DNA of 64,000 nucleotides from Antilocapra americana (lineage: Eukaryota > Chordata > Mammalia > Artiodactyla > Antilocapridae). Below the pieces are notes generated by a model, which saw only the letters and a list, made by a program, of their open reading frames with translations, ran no database searches and was not told the origin of the DNA. The position numbers and the translations under genes were made by a program. Numbering within the stretch: position 1 is the first letter of the stretch; every line of letters starts with the position of its first letter. Shown piece by piece: positions 1-11,167 of the stretch. The stretch spans positions 11,594,822-11,658,821 of the forward strand of contig ML662449.1 of the NCBI GenBank assembly GCA_007570785.1, read 5' to 3'.

Positions 1-54
1 ATCCCCTGTGGTGGAAGCACAGAGCCCTAACCACTAAACCATTAGGGAAGCCCC
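1..54 (-). repeat. CHR-type tRNA-derived SINE, 5' head, cut by window edge
   Basis: The + strand reads as the complement of the CHR head (accession-type end AGGGAAGCCCCC and the complement of GTGGTTAGGGCTC). Only the head is inside the window. Cetartiodactyl SINE. Confidence 0.7.
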
Positions 55-343
55 CATTGATTAACATTTTTACATAGCTCCTTGGTGTTATGAATCGCAG
101 TAAAATTTTGTCTAAATTACAGCAAAAACTTCTTCTTTGTTTCTTTTTAGAGAATTCAGTAAATTATGAACAGTATAGAATAGAACAACCTCCATCTTAA
201 TGTTCAAGGGTTTAAAGTAATAAGGTCTAACCTTATTTCAGTTTAGCTGAAAAGCTACGAATTAATTAGCTTCAACAGGTGAAACACTCATCTTCCTGCC
301 TGGTTTCAGAGAAAGTACCTTTTTCCCCTTTGAATAAAGAGTT
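55..343. other. No gene or recognised repeat
   Basis: AT-rich single-copy-looking sequence between the edge SINE and an L1 fragment. Nothing coding is seen. Confidence 0.5.
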
Positions 344-520
344 TTTTTTAATTAATAAATTTTTTCTTTACATTATGATGTTGGTTTTGCCATACATTGA
401 CATGAATCCGCCATGGGTATACATGTGTTCCCCTTCCAGAACCCTCCTCCTACCTCCCTCCCAATTCCATCCCTCTGGGTCATCCCAGTGCACAAGCCCT
501 GGGCACCCTGTATCATGCAT
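344..520 (-). repeat. L1 (bovine type) 3' UTR fragment
   Basis: Complement of the ruminant L1 3' end. It starts in T-rich sequence and contains the TTTTGCCATACATTGACATG block also present at 2820 and 30009. Flanking TAAAGAGTT (335-343) and TAAAGTGTT (521-529) look like a one-mismatch TSD of a strongly 5'-truncated insertion. Confidence 0.8.
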
Positions 521-529
521 TAAAGTGTT

Positions 530-743
530 TTAATTGTTGGAAATCAATAGATTTTGAGAACATATGATTTCTTCAAGGAAGCTGTTGGGGCCCAGTTCTT
601 AAGGTGGCAGGTATTGGAGTCAGATTGCCTGGATTTTAATCTATAATGTAGAAAATGAACTTGGTGCCATGGTGGTTTCAAGCATCCTTCAAGGCAAGCT
701 GTCCTAGACCTTGTTGTCATGCAGAAAGGCACTGATCGAATTT
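530..743. other. Single-copy stretch with MIR-like fragment
   Basis: Positions about 590-650 resemble the forward MIR core (GGAGTCAGATTGCCTGG followed by a degenerate TTTTAATC). Otherwise no gene signal. Confidence 0.4.
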
Positions 744-1390
744 GCTGCTGTTGTTCAGTCGCTCTTGTGTCTTACTCTTTGCCACCCCATGGACTGCAGC
801 ACATCACGTCTCCTTGTCCCTCACTATCTCCCGGGATTTGGCCAAGTTCATGTCCATTGAATCAGTGATGAATATTCAGGGTTGATTTCCTGTAGGATTG
901 ACTGGTTTGATCTTGCTGTCCAAAGGACTCCCAAGAGTCCTTTCCAGCAGCATAATTCAAAAGCATCAATTCTACGGTGCTCAGCCGTCTTTATGGTCCA
1001 ACTCTCACATCTGTGCATGACTATTGGAAAGACCATAGCCTTGACTATATGAACCTTTGTTGGCAAAATGATGGCTTTGCTTTTTAATATGCTGTCTAGG
1101 TTTGTCATAGCTTTCCTTCTAGTTTCACGGCTGCAGTTACCATACACAGTGATTTTGGAGCCCAAGAAAAGAAAATCTGTCACTGTTTCTTCTTTTTACC
1201 CTTCTATTACCCATGAAGTGATAGAACCAGAGGTCATGACCTTAGGTTTTTGAATGTTGAGTTTTAAACCAGTTTTTTCACTCTCTCTTTTCACCCCCAC
1301 AAGAGCCTCTTTAGTTCTTCGTTGCTTTCTGCCATTAAAGTGGTATCATCTGCATATCTGAGGTTCTGATATTTCTCCTGGCAATCTTGA
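744..1390 (-). repeat. BovB (RTE-type LINE) fragment with internal deletion
   Basis: The complement reads as the C-terminal reverse-transcriptase region and 3' end of BovB (for example FLGSKITVYGNCS, and CESWTIKTAEHRRIDAFE over 848-1183 on the minus strand). The copy is broken. Compared with the 15.8-kb copy, a segment is missing near 869, where the piece between AATCAGTGATG and AATATTCAGG is absent. BovB is the lineage-specific LINE that mobilises Bov-tA and BovA SINEs. Confidence 0.9.
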
Positions 1391-1811
1391 TCAAGTAAAG
1401 ATGCTCAAATCACAGTTTGTTGAATTGCCTTAAAACATACAGCTAGAAGCAAGGGGATAAGAGATAGGTTAGGCTGAAGACATTTAGGAATAGGTCCGAG
1501 CCAAGTGGTGGACCCCTCTCTGAATCCTGTGTCATGAAAGGTTCAGATGGATGTTCTCTCTCATTCTTCTGTATCCATCTTTCCTGATGTTGGTGTAATT
1601 ACAGAGACCAAAGCTAAGACTGAACAAGGGTGCTTAGCAGGAAGGTACCTGAAAGCGAACACACTTATTTTTTTGGAGAGAAGAAGCTGGGATAAGAACT
1701 TCTGGCCATAGGTTGCAGTTTGCCAATCAGCCTGTTGAGTAGCAGTGGTCTCTATCTGCTCTTGGACCAAGCACATGTGTAGCCAGAGTGGGACTGTAAT
1801 GAGTGTCACCG
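1391..1811. other. No gene or recognised repeat
   Basis: Low-CpG single-copy-looking DNA. Frames here are short and without recognisable domains. Confidence 0.5.
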
Positions 1812-1822
1812 ATGGGTGCCTG

Positions 1823-2028
1823 GGCCTTCTTTGGTGGCTCAGCTGTAAAGAATCCGCTTGCGATACAGGAGACACAGGAGATGTGGGTTCAATCCCTGGA
1901 TCAGGAAGATTGCCGTGGAGGAGGAAATGGCAACCCACTCCATTATTCTTGCCTGAAATGTCTCATGAACAGAGGAGTCTGGGGGGCTACAGTCTGTGGG
2001 GTTGCAAAGAGTTGGACATGACTGAGCA
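1823..2028 (+). repeat. Bov-tA SINE
   Basis: Full tRNA-Glu-derived head followed by the BovA body (ATGGCAACCCACTCCA, then CAAAGAGTTGGACATGACTG). It is bounded by an exact 11-base TSD, ATGGGTGCCTG, at 1812-1822 and 2029-2039. Confidence 0.95.
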
Positions 2029-2039
2029 ATGGGTGCCTG

Positions 2040-2730
2040 ATTTTGGAGATGATTTTAAGTTATGATGAAAGAGATTATGGTAATATTTAGAAAAAATGTT
2101 TAAGAGATATAGGTTCAAAGCAAAGCAGGAGAGCTTGAAGGTACTATTTTAGTACTATCTGGGGATAGTAGAGCAGTTGCCTTATGGTTCTGCTTCCTGG
2201 TTGCAAATCTGCATTAGCAGTTCACAAGGTGAGATATTAGGGGTGCTCTGCAGCACTAGAATCCTGGGGATTTTCCTAATACTCCAAAGAGCTAAGGGAG
2301 TGTGAGGCAGGGGTGCGAGGTTGTGGCAAACACCACCACAATGATTTCTTGGTGTCATGGACAAACATACTTTGAAAAGTCACATTTGAATAAGTTTAAA
2401 CTGGAGTTTTAATTATAGGACAACTTTAAGGCACCAAAATTATGGCTATTAATAAGGCCTAATCTATTGAAAAACAAAACATTGCTTTTAATAGACATTG
2501 CTACTTCTGAAAATCCCAGTGCATCCAGGCAAGATATTTCAGCTTAATGAGATTATCAGTAGGAGATTTAGAATGTGAAACCTCTGATAAGAATGTGATA
2601 TGCAAATTGAGAAATAAGAAAAAAAATTTTAATTTTTTATTTATAAGATATAATGTAAAAACATTTAAACATATCCACAAAGCTATTATTTAACACAATT
2701 ATTTTTAAGTTTTGTGTTGTCTTTTACTTA
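2040..2730. other. AT-rich DNA, no gene recognised
   Basis: AT-rich sequence with short homopolymer runs. No coding potential and no confident repeat assignment. Confidence 0.5.
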
Positions 2731-2744
2731 CATAGATAATTCTT

Positions 2745-3167
2745 TCTTAAAATTTTTATTATTTTTTTTTATTGTAACAAATTTAATAGAGACTTTTTAC
2801 TTTACAATATTGTGCTGGTTTTGCCATACATTGACATGAATCCACCATGGGTGTACATGTGTTCCCCTTCCAGAACCCCTCTCCCACCTCCCTCCGGATT
2901 GTATCCCTTTGGGTCATCCCGGTGCACCAGCCCTGAGCACCCTGTATCATGCATCAAACCTGGACTGGCGATTCATTTCACATATAATTTACATGCTTCA
3001 ATGCCATTCTCCAATATCATCCTGTCCTTGCCCTCTCCCATAGAGTTCAAAAGACTGTTCTGTACATCTGTGTCTCTTTTGCTGTCTCGCATACAGGGTT
3101 ATCATTACCATCTTTCTAAATTCCATATATATGCGTTAGTATACTGTATTGTTGTTTTTCCTTCTGG
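2745..3167 (-). repeat. L1 (bovine type) 3' UTR, 5'-truncated
   Basis: Complement of the ruminant L1 3' UTR, highly similar to 30000-30345. It is flanked by an exact 14-base TSD, CATAGATAATTCTT, at 2731-2744 and 3168-3181, so the borders are firm and the insertion is fairly recent. Confidence 0.93.
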
Positions 3168-3310
3168 CATAGATAATTCTTAAAGAATTATCATATTTTT
3201 CTATTTTGTTTTCCTTTTTCATGTTTCCAAGTCTTCCTAATTATTATTTTAACACCTCCTATTTCACTCAGTTCATGTTTCATAATTTTCTAAGATATTC
3301 CAATGTTGAA

Positions 3311-3528
3311 TGTGTGCTCAGTTCCCCTGTCATGCCTGATTCTTTGCAGCCCTACGAACTGTAGACCGCCAGGCTCCTCTGCCCATGGAATTTTCCAGGC
3401 AGGAATACTAGAGTGGGTTGCCATTTCCTCCTCCAGGAGATCTTCCCAACCCAGGGCTTGAACCCACATCTCTTGAGTCTCCTGCATTGGCAGGTGGATT
3501 CTTTACCACTAGCCCCACCTGGGAAGCC
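3311..3528 (-). repeat. Bov-tA SINE
   Basis: Complement of a near full-length Bov-tA: BovA body on the left (GCCAGGCTCCTCTGCCCATGG) and tRNA-like head on the right, ending CTGGGAAGCC. No clear TSD was found. Confidence 0.9.
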
Positions 3529-3658
3529 ATAACACTCGATATTTAGGCTATTTTCAGTTTTTAAAATATACAGTCAGCGCTATAAGGAAAAGCTGTATCA
3601 GTGATTGTCTTTGCTTTGCTTAAACATTTTCTTTGGGATGAATTTTTACAAGTCAAAT

Positions 3659-4157
3659 TGAGACAGGCTGGGACCTGGGACCTTTTAAAACTGCAGTGCT
3701 CATACCTGGAGCATCGTTTCTTCAAATAACGGAAAACAGAAACTACAAGCGACTAACAGTAACTGCAAGCACGCTCAGTTGGGGCAGATTATGACAATAA
3801 GATACAAAAAGGCCAAAACCCACCTGTCACTTCCGAGGTGCCAGGAGCAGGAGCAGGGTGCCGCACGCGATCCCTGCACACAGCACCGCAAAGCGGTGGG
3901 CAGACCACCTAAGCCACGCTCCCGCCCCCGCCCCCGCTGATCTCACTGCCCTTCAGTGACTTCAGTTCCCTCCAGGAACCAGCTCAGCTGGCTCCTCAGC
4001 CCACTCCCACCCGGCCTCAGGGATTGAACAAGGGAACCTGTTATCTATATTTCCCTCGCTCCTGCTGCAGTCCCAATCAAACCTTACCTGAATTCCTCAT
4101 CAGGCCTCTTATCAATTTTTATTGACTAAAGAGCCCATGAACCCCAGTCAATAACCA
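3659..4157 (+). mobile_element. Putative solo LTR of an endogenous retrovirus
   Basis: A roughly 500-base GC- and CpG-richer block in AT-rich surroundings. It begins TGAGACAGG, ends near ATAACCA and has a run of GC boxes near 3920. Its last 100 bases resemble the ends of ruminant class-II ERV LTRs. CAAAT lies immediately outside on both sides (3654-3658 and 4156-4160), overlapping the proposed 3' end. No internal gag, pol or env sequence is adjacent, so this would be a solo LTR. The subfamily is uncertain, and an unrelated old CpG-rich repeat is the alternative. Confidence 0.55.
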
Positions 4158-4160
4158 AAT

Positions 4161-4575
4161 TACTGTAAAATGGTCGGAGCTTCTACTTTTGCTTTCTGCG
4201 GTCTTACTGCTTCCAAAAGGGTTCTATCACTACATCTTTGATGCAATATAAAAATTAAGTAATAACTTTTTATCTATTTCAAAATGCCTACCTAGACTCC
4301 TTTAAAAACGTTGTACACATATATGAATCTGTAAGTCCATCCTTGAAAAGCAGATATAACAGTAACAAAAAACAGGAATTCTAATTTGCCTAAGTGTTAA
4401 AGAAAAAAAAACTTTAGAAAGTAATTAACTGATAAACTGTAAATTTTCTTCTTTCCTTGAAACTCTTGCTAAAAATATTATTAAAAATAAATTGACATAT
4501 TCAGCAAGTGGGCAGCAAGGAACATCAATTTTGTAAAATATATCTTTTCTTTAGAAATAAAAACATTAATGGTTT
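4161..4575. other. No gene or recognised repeat
   Basis: AT-rich, single-copy-looking DNA; nothing coding. Confidence 0.45.
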
Positions 4576-4778
4576 ATTTCTTTTTTTAGCTGTGCTGGTT
4601 CTTTCTTGCGGTACAGAGGGCAGTCTTGGTAGTTGCGGTGTGTGGGCTTCTCTAGTTGCAGTGCAAGGTCTTAGTTGCCCTGCGATGTGTGGGATCTTAG
4701 TTCTCCCACCAAGGGTCAAACCCACATCCCCTAAATTGGGAAGGTGGATTCTTAACCACTGGACCAACAGGTAGGTCT
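4576..4778 (-). repeat. CHR-type SINE
   Basis: Complement of CHR: T-rich tail side at 4576, GCTGTGCTGGTTCTT, then the tRNA-like head ending in GGATTCTTAACCACTGGACCA. The reading frames over it are repeat-derived. Confidence 0.85.
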
Positions 4779-4909
4779 CTAATGATTCAATTTAACAGCT
4801 CACCTTCTGTCTCCTAGCTTCATTTTGTAAAAATGTTAGAATTCTTTCTCCCCAAATAACCAGTTTTGTATCCTAATTCATACCTTTACATTTTGGGGTC
4901 ATATAAAGA

Positions 4910-5829
4910 AGATTCATTATACATAAGAAATAGTTTATATTACTTTTTAATTGAAGTGTAATTATCACAAAGAAAAATGCAGATATGAAGAGTGGATTTT
5001 GTGTGTATGCACACATACACAAAATGTACAGAAATGAAGTGTATATTTTAATCCGTTTTGACAAACACATAAACTTGCATAAACCACCCCCCAAAATCCA
5101 GCGAGCTACCGGTGCCTTTTTCTAGTCAATCCTCTCCAGAAACGATCTCTTCTGATTTCTTTCATCATGGATTAACTTTGTATGTTGTAGAACTTTACAT
5201 AAATATAATCATTCAGTATGTACTTGTATTTGTCTTTTGGCTCAGCATCTTTTTGAAATTCATTCGTATTTTTGTATGTTATCAGTATTCCATTCCCTTT
5301 CATTGCTGGGTAGTATTTCACCCAGCAGTATACTTTATGAATATACTTTACTTTGTTATCCATTCTTCTGTTAATATATATATTTTTAAAGTAATTTTGT
5401 TTATTTATTTTTGGCTATGCTGGGTCTTGGTTGCTGCGTACAGTCTTTCTCTAGTTGTGGAGAGTGGGGGCTACTCTCTAATTGCAGCTCGTGGGCTTCT
5501 TATTGCAATGACTTCCCTTGTTGCTGAGCATGGGCTCTAGGGCTTGGGAGCTTCAGTAGTTGTGGCTTCTGGGCTCGAAAGCACAGGCTCAATAGTTGTA
5601 GTATACAGGCTTAGTTGCTCCAAGACATGTTTGATCAAGGATCAAACCTTCATTGGCAGGTGGATTCTTTGCCATAGAGCCCCTAGGGAAGCCCCCATTA
5701 ATAGATATTTAGGTTATTTCCAATGTTCTACTATTATAAATAAAGCTACTATGAATATTCATAGACAACTCATTTTGTAGACATGTTTTTATCTCTTTTA
5801 AGTCAATTCCTAGAAGCAGAAATACTTGG
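4910..5829 (-). repeat. Old mammalian L1 3' region, split by a SINE
   Basis: Complement of an ancient L1 3' end (attenuated TATGAATATTCATAGACAAC-type sequence), interrupted by the CHR SINE at 5386-5697. Confidence 0.65.
5386..5697 (-). repeat. CHR-type SINE (long form) nested in L1
   Basis: Complement of the long CHR form, with several GCTCAATAGTTG-type units before the tRNA head. The flanks TTAATATATATTT-like (5371-5385) and TTAATAGATATTT (5698-5710) form an imperfect TSD inside the older L1. Confidence 0.85.
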
Positions 5830-5869
5830 GCAGTGGGTCAGGCTATGTTTAACTTTATGAGAAAATGAT

Positions 5870-6300
5870 TAACTCTGACAAATAAGAAAATGACAAACAT
5901 AGACGAATAGGAGAAAGACTTGAGCAAATTTTACAAAAGAAGAGATCCAAATGGTCAATAAATATATGAAAATATCAGTTATCACAGGAAAGCAATTTAA
6001 AAACAGTGACTAAGGTAAAAAGATGGAAAATATCAAGTATTAGTGAGCAGATGGAATGACTAGAAAGAACTTGCATACACTACTGGTGTTGAGTGACAGA
6101 AATCAGACACACATAGGTGCTTTCTTTATGATCTTATTTACACAAAGTACAAAACCAGTCAAAACTAATCTATGAGTTTGAAGTCAGCATAGAAATTATC
6201 CCTCTGTGTGAGTTATGGTAGTGACTGAAAGAGGACACGAGGACACTTTTGGAATAGTGGTTTAGTTCAAGAAAATTCAATGAACTCTACACTTACTATA
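5870..6300 (+). repeat. Old L1 fragment (ORF2 C-terminal region)
   Basis: Contains decayed L1 ORF2 sequence in forward sense (GAGATCCAAATGGTCAATAA, then AATATCAAGTATTAGTGAGC). It is too mutated for an open frame. Confidence 0.6.
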
Positions 6301-6303
6301 CAT

Positions 6304-6771
6304 GCCTTTTTTTGGGAGATATTACAGATCAGGTTCCAGACTCCTGCAATAAAGCAAATATCGAAATAAAGTATAACATGATATTTTTTGGTTTCTCAGT
6401 GTATGTAAAACTTATACTGAAGTCTATTAAGTGTGCAATAGAATTATGCCTAGAAAAACAATGTATATACCTTAATTTAAAAACAATTTATTGCTAAAAA
6501 TGTTAATTATCATTTGAGCCTTCAGCAAATCATAGTAATGACATCAAACATTGCTGATCACCATAATAAATAAATTAATAAAGAAAAAAGTCTGAAGTAT
6601 TGCAAGAATTACCAAATGTGATACAGAGACACAAAGTAAGCAAATTGTCCCAATAGATTGAAAAAATAGCCCCAACAGGCTTGCTTGACACACACCTTCA
6701 ATTTGTAAAAACACAATATCTGCAATGTACAACAAAGTGAAGTGAAATAAAACAAGTTGTGCCTGTATACA
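6304..6771. mobile_element. Tigger1-derived MITE (internally deleted DNA transposon)
   Basis: The left part carries the Tigger1 terminal sequence (CAGATCAGGTTCCAGACTCC, CAATAAAGCAAATATCG, AGTCTATTAAGTGTGCAATAG). The right part carries the opposite end (CCTTCAATTTGTAAAAACAC, then GTTGTGCCTGTATAC). The two ends are joined directly and the whole transposase region is absent. TA flanks are consistent with TA-target duplication. Non-autonomous and long inactive. Confidence 0.85.
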
Positions 6772-6784
6772 TAGTATAATTCAA

Positions 6785-7490
6785 TAAAAATAAAAAAAAA
6801 ACAGACCACAACCCAATACCACCACATACCCATGAGAATGGCTAAAATTAAAAACACAGAAAATACTAAGTTCACAAAGATATACAGCAATAAAAATAGT
6901 CATACAATCCATTTGGAAAACTGGTGGTATTTACTAACTTTAAAAATATGTATACTTATGTGTATATGCAATTGTATGTATAATACCCTGTACTTCCATT
7001 CCTAGGGACACATGCTCAGAAGAAATATATATTTTAAGAAATGTTCCAAGCAGCAGTATCCATAATAATCCAAAGCTGGAAATCACCCCAATACCCATCA
7101 ATGATAGAAAAGATAAACTGTGGTATGCATCTACCACCCAACACTGCATCAATGAGAATGAACAAACTCCAGTTGCATGCAACAATATAGGTGAACTTCA
7201 CAAACTTAGAAGTTGAGATTCCTGATATCAAAACATAGGCTTCCATCTACAGAAGGTTCAAAAATAGGTGAAACTAATCTATGATGTCAGAGGGAGGTAT
7301 GATTAACTTAGGGGGCTTTGTGACTGGTAGCAGACATGAGGGCTCTTGGGGTTGTGATAATGTTTTGTAAAGTTTTTGAAATTCAAGAATGTAAAGTTTT
7401 TGAAATTCACCAAGCTAAGCATTAATGGTCTGTTCTGTGTACTTTTTCTGTATGTATATTACACATCACTAAAAACTGACTTTAAAAAGG
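6785..7490 (+). repeat. Old L1 3' fragment
   Basis: Forward-sense decayed L1 ORF2 end (CATGAGAATGGCTAAAATTA, TCATGCATCT-like decay) and 3' UTR. It covers part of the same L1 region as 5870-6300, so it is a separate insertion rather than the continuation of that copy. Confidence 0.6.
7366..7409 (+). repeat. Local 20-base direct duplication
   Basis: TGTAAAGTTTTTGAAATTCA occurs exactly at 7366-7385 and 7390-7409, four bases apart, inside the old L1. Confidence 0.95.
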
Positions 7491-8020
7491 CCCTCAGATC
7501 TGAGATCCAATCTGATCTAACCTTACTCACATGCTATCTTGTCTCTCTGGGTCACTAGTTTTTCCTTTCAAGGTTATCAGAAACAGTACTATCAAAAAGG
7601 GAAGTTCTTTTTCTCCTTGCGGCACTGTGAGCATAACACATACATGTGTTCTAGAACAGTCCAGGGACACAACATTAAGCCATTAAGCCAGTCATCAATG
7701 TATAAAAGCTGACTAGTTTAGAAAAACAGAAGGGAAAAAAAAGGAGTATAGAGGTGGCATATGGTATCTACCCTAGTTAGATAAATCATTAACCTGGGCG
7801 CTCTGTGGTACAGGGTATTTGACTAACCTTGCAAACTAAGTCAGGCAGCAAAAGTAAGGAGACTGTGGCCATCTTTCTGTCTCAAGAAACCAGGGAAGAG
7901 AACTAAATTGGTAAGGCATTCCAAGCACCTGGTGTCTCAGTTCAGTTGTTGGTTCTCTCACTAAATTTGCTTTCCTCTAATCTGTAAGGGAAAAAAACAC
8001 CTTCAAGAAAGGTTTTTAGG
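7491..8020. other. No gene or recognised repeat
   Basis: Single-copy-looking sequence; nothing coding is apparent. Confidence 0.45.
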
Positions 8021-8215
8021 TCCTGCTGTATAACACAGGGGACAATATTTGGTATCTTTGATAAACCATAATGGAAAAGAATATTTAAAAAGGTGTATCT
8101 ATCTGCATTAATATAACTGAGTCACTCTGCTGTACAGCAGACATTGGCACAACATTGTAAATCAACTAAGTTCAATAAAAAAGTAAAAAAGAAAAAGGAA
8201 AGAAAGATTTTTTAA
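8021..8215 (+). repeat. Artiodactyl L1 3' end fragment
   Basis: Forward L1 3' UTR terminus (TCCTGCTGTATAACACAGGG, then TTGTAAATCAACTAAGTTCA) followed by an A-rich tail. Confidence 0.8.
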
Positions 8216-8349
8216 AGGATGGAAAGTCCAAACGAAATATTCCTTCCCTGCCTCAATAAATTCATGGGAAACTTTCTGGGAGAGTAGAATGGATTGTTGA
8301 TTTATGTACTGCCAAAGACTGAAAAATAATCTAAGGAAAGTTTAAATGA

Positions 8350-8880
8350 TTTACCTTTGCCCAGAACTAACTTCCCCCTCCCTTTCGGAAAGCAGTTTCT
8401 GTGTCAGCTTCTTGCTGAGCAGCAGCGGCAATGCATACGGATCATGCAGGGATGTGTGCTTACTCAGCCGGAGGGGGGCGCGCAGGAACGTTACGGACGA
8501 TTTGAACGGAACCAAATAGTTTTATTATCCCACCGTGGCTGCCAGATTAAACTATCTGAAGTAAGCCAGGACAACACTGCCTCAAAAACTTGGAACAGCT
8601 CGCCACCGCTTAACAAAGTAAGCCCAAACTCTGTCTTCTTCAAAGTTCGTTCAAGGTGACTGTTTCAGCGAAAGGTGTTGCATTTCTGCCCTTGTTGGGA
8701 AAGTATGAAATCAAACACGGTATATTGTAGGCGTCTGAGTAGTGGAAGCAATGACAGTTTTGTTCAGCCACCTTACTTCCTCCGTCCCGTTTATGTGTTA
8801 AAAAGGCATTGCTCTTGAGGGAGAACAAAGCAGAGAGCCAGCACTGATAAAGAAATAGCGAACGCCAAAAAAGGCTTTCT
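8350..8880. promoter_or_regulatory. CpG-retaining single-copy patch with CTCF-like motif (candidate distal element)
   Basis: About 20 CpGs fall in roughly 520 bases, well above the AT-rich, CpG-poor flanks, and no repeat is recognised. CCGGAGGGGGGCGC at 8468-8481 matches the CTCF core CCASYAGRKGGCRS at 12 of 14 positions, counting G as allowed at the third base. A 100-codon forward frame (8357-8659) has no recognisable domain and I do not call it a gene. A regulatory element or a remnant gene piece are both possible. Confidence 0.4.
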
Positions 8881-9057
8881 CTGGTATTTAAGTAATTGTT
8901 TTCAGCTATTCTCTGTATTCAAACCTGGGTCTTCTGATTACCTGTAAAGAAACTACGATAGTTTCAGGACTACCGCATTTTTCAACTACCACTGGAAAAA
9001 ACTCAGGAATTAAAAAGTCCTCATCTGATTTCATCTTATCAAATGGTCAATATTTCT

Positions 9058-9258
9058 CAACTTCCTGGTAGCTCAGGCGGTAAAGAATCCGTCTGCAATG
9101 CGGGAGATCTGAGTTGATCCCTGAATTGGAAAGATCCCCTGGAGAAGGAAACGACTACCCACTCCAGTATTCTTGCCTGGAGAATTCCATGGACAGAAGA
9201 GCTTAGCGGGCTACAGTCCATGGGGTTGCAAAGAGCTGGTTGTGACTGAGTGACTTTC
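9058..9258 (+). repeat. Bov-tA SINE
   Basis: Head CTTCCTGGTAGCTCAGGCGG and complete BovA body. ACTTCCTG is repeated just after the element (9260-9267), so the TSD may overlap the head. Confidence 0.9.
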
Positions 9259-9389
9259 CACTTCCTGCTAGTAAAATATCAAATGCTAGGCCAGCTGCTG
9301 GACTGATTATTTTTAGTCGTATATACATTGCTTTGTCAATTGTATAGGAAAGATTTGAAGACAAAAGTGGTTCCAGTTTAGCTTTTCAA

Positions 9390-9880
9390 GAGCTTTTCAA
9401 ACTCTCTCCCTGTCCAATCCAGGGTATCCATATGTTGTCTGAAACAATGGTGCTTGCAAATAAATAGCAATAAAAAAAAATAAAATAATGAACATTAGAA
9501 ACAAATATGAGAGTTTATTTGTATAACCTTGTGGATAGAGAGGTCTTCCTAAGCAGGACAGGAAATTGAGAGAAATTAAAGAAAAACTAGACATGTTTGA
9601 CTATATAAAAATTAATATTTCTTTGCAAGGCAAAAGATATTGGAAACAAAAAGGAAAGAAAAAGTGAGGGAAAATGCCTGCAGTAAAAATGACAGAAAAT
9701 GGTAAATGTCTTAATAAACTAAACCTCCTACAAATTAATAAACAAAGGACAACACAATAGAAAAATGAGCCAGCATATGAAAAAGCAATTCATATAGGAG
9801 GAACTAGGAGAAGATGCTCAGTTGCACTGGGAGTCAGGAAAATGTTGTGAATTCATGAATAAAAATATGTACAAGAAAGG
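9390..9880 (+). repeat. Old L1 ORF2 fragment
   Basis: Decayed forward L1 ORF2 3' part (TTTCTTTGCAAGGCAAAAGA, then AACAAAGGACAACACAATAG). Ends uncertain. Confidence 0.6.
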
Positions 9881-10016
9881 CATAAAAAAAGGGCTAGGGG
9901 AGGGTAGTAGATCTGGGATTTGAGGGCAAAAAGGATTTCAACTTGAACTGCAGTGCCTTATTTCTTTTATTAAAATATATTAAGATTTAAGGGAAATGTG
10001 ACAAGAAAGTAACAGT

Positions 10017-10110
10017 TGTCAAACTTGAGTTATGTCTCTTGGTGAACATATATTTGCATTTCTTTAGGTATATGCCTAGGAGTAGAATTGCTGGGTCATA
10101 GGAAATACAT
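10017..10110 (-). repeat. Old L1 fragment
   Basis: The complement of L1 sequence around TATGCCTAGGAGTAGAATTG, a recurrent L1 ORF2-end motif also present near 12420 and 40795. Confidence 0.6.
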
Positions 10111-10965
10111 ATGTTCTAGTAATGTTCTGTTTCTTAATCTGAGGTGTTGGTTACAGAGTATGATCAGATTATGAAAATCCACTGAGAGATATACTGATAT
10201 GTATACTTTGATAAAAAGCTAAACAAGAACAACAAAAAGTAAAGTGTAACAACTTTACTGAGATAACTTTGACAGGTAAAAATTGTATATATTTAAGGTA
10301 TACAACTTGATGTTTTGATATATTGTGATACCATTTTTGTGTGTGTGATACCATTTTTAAATGATTAGAGAACCTTTTGTGTAGCACAGAAAACTCTACT
10401 CGGTGCTCTGTGGAGATACCTGTATACGTATGCTGATTACTTCAATGTATGGTAGAAACTAATACAACATTGCAAAGCAACTATACTCCAATAAAAATTT
10501 TAAAAAAGCAGATTAGGGGATAAGTAAATTATATAGATCGAAGGTATGACCTTTATACAAGTCATATCTATGTATACTGACTCGGTGGGATGTCCCTGAG
10601 AAGCTAAGTGAAGGAAGAAAGCTGAGTATAGACTGACCTCATTTTTGTAAAGATAAAAAACAAAAATTCCTTTAATGTGCATTTGTGTATGTAAAATCAA
10701 GAAGAAGAGTTTGCAAATAAATTGATCTACATTTTATTATGGAAAGGTACAATTTAAAGAGGAATGAGAAGAGAGTTAATTAGCTTTTCTTTAGTCAGCT
10801 TTATATGATCTGGCTTGCTAAAACCAATAGTTTCTAGGTATTTTTTTATACTTCTTTTTCCTTGAAGGTTTAAGATTTTACTTAGCTCTTTGATCCAGGA
10901 CATCACCTCTTGCTGAGTTAGATTATATCCTCAATTGTATTTTCGCAAAGGTGTATCAACCCTCT
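10111..10965. other. Mostly unassigned AT-rich DNA with a short L1 3' end
   Basis: Positions about 10425-10505 hold a forward L1 3' terminus (ACAACATTGCAAAGCAACTA). The rest is AT-rich with no gene seen. Confidence 0.5.
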
Positions 10966-11167
10966 TTGCATATTTAGAATGCCTTTTTGCTATTTTTACT
11001 GAGCTATATGATATTATAGAAGTTTCAGGGTATACAGCATAGTGATTCACAGTTTCTAAAGGTTATATTCCATCTATAATTATTTTTAAAAATTGGCTAT
11101 ACTCTCTATGTTCTACTATATATCCTTGTAGGTTTTATTTGATTTATTATAGTTTGTACCTCTTAAT

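Noticed and set aside
848..1183. 111-codon minus-strand frame resembling reverse transcriptase
   Set aside because: Part of a truncated BovB LINE, not a host gene.
5112..5540. 142-codon hydrophobic forward frame, membrane-protein-like
   Set aside because: It spans the complement of an old L1 and a CHR SINE. Hydrophobicity comes from T-rich antisense repeat sequence.
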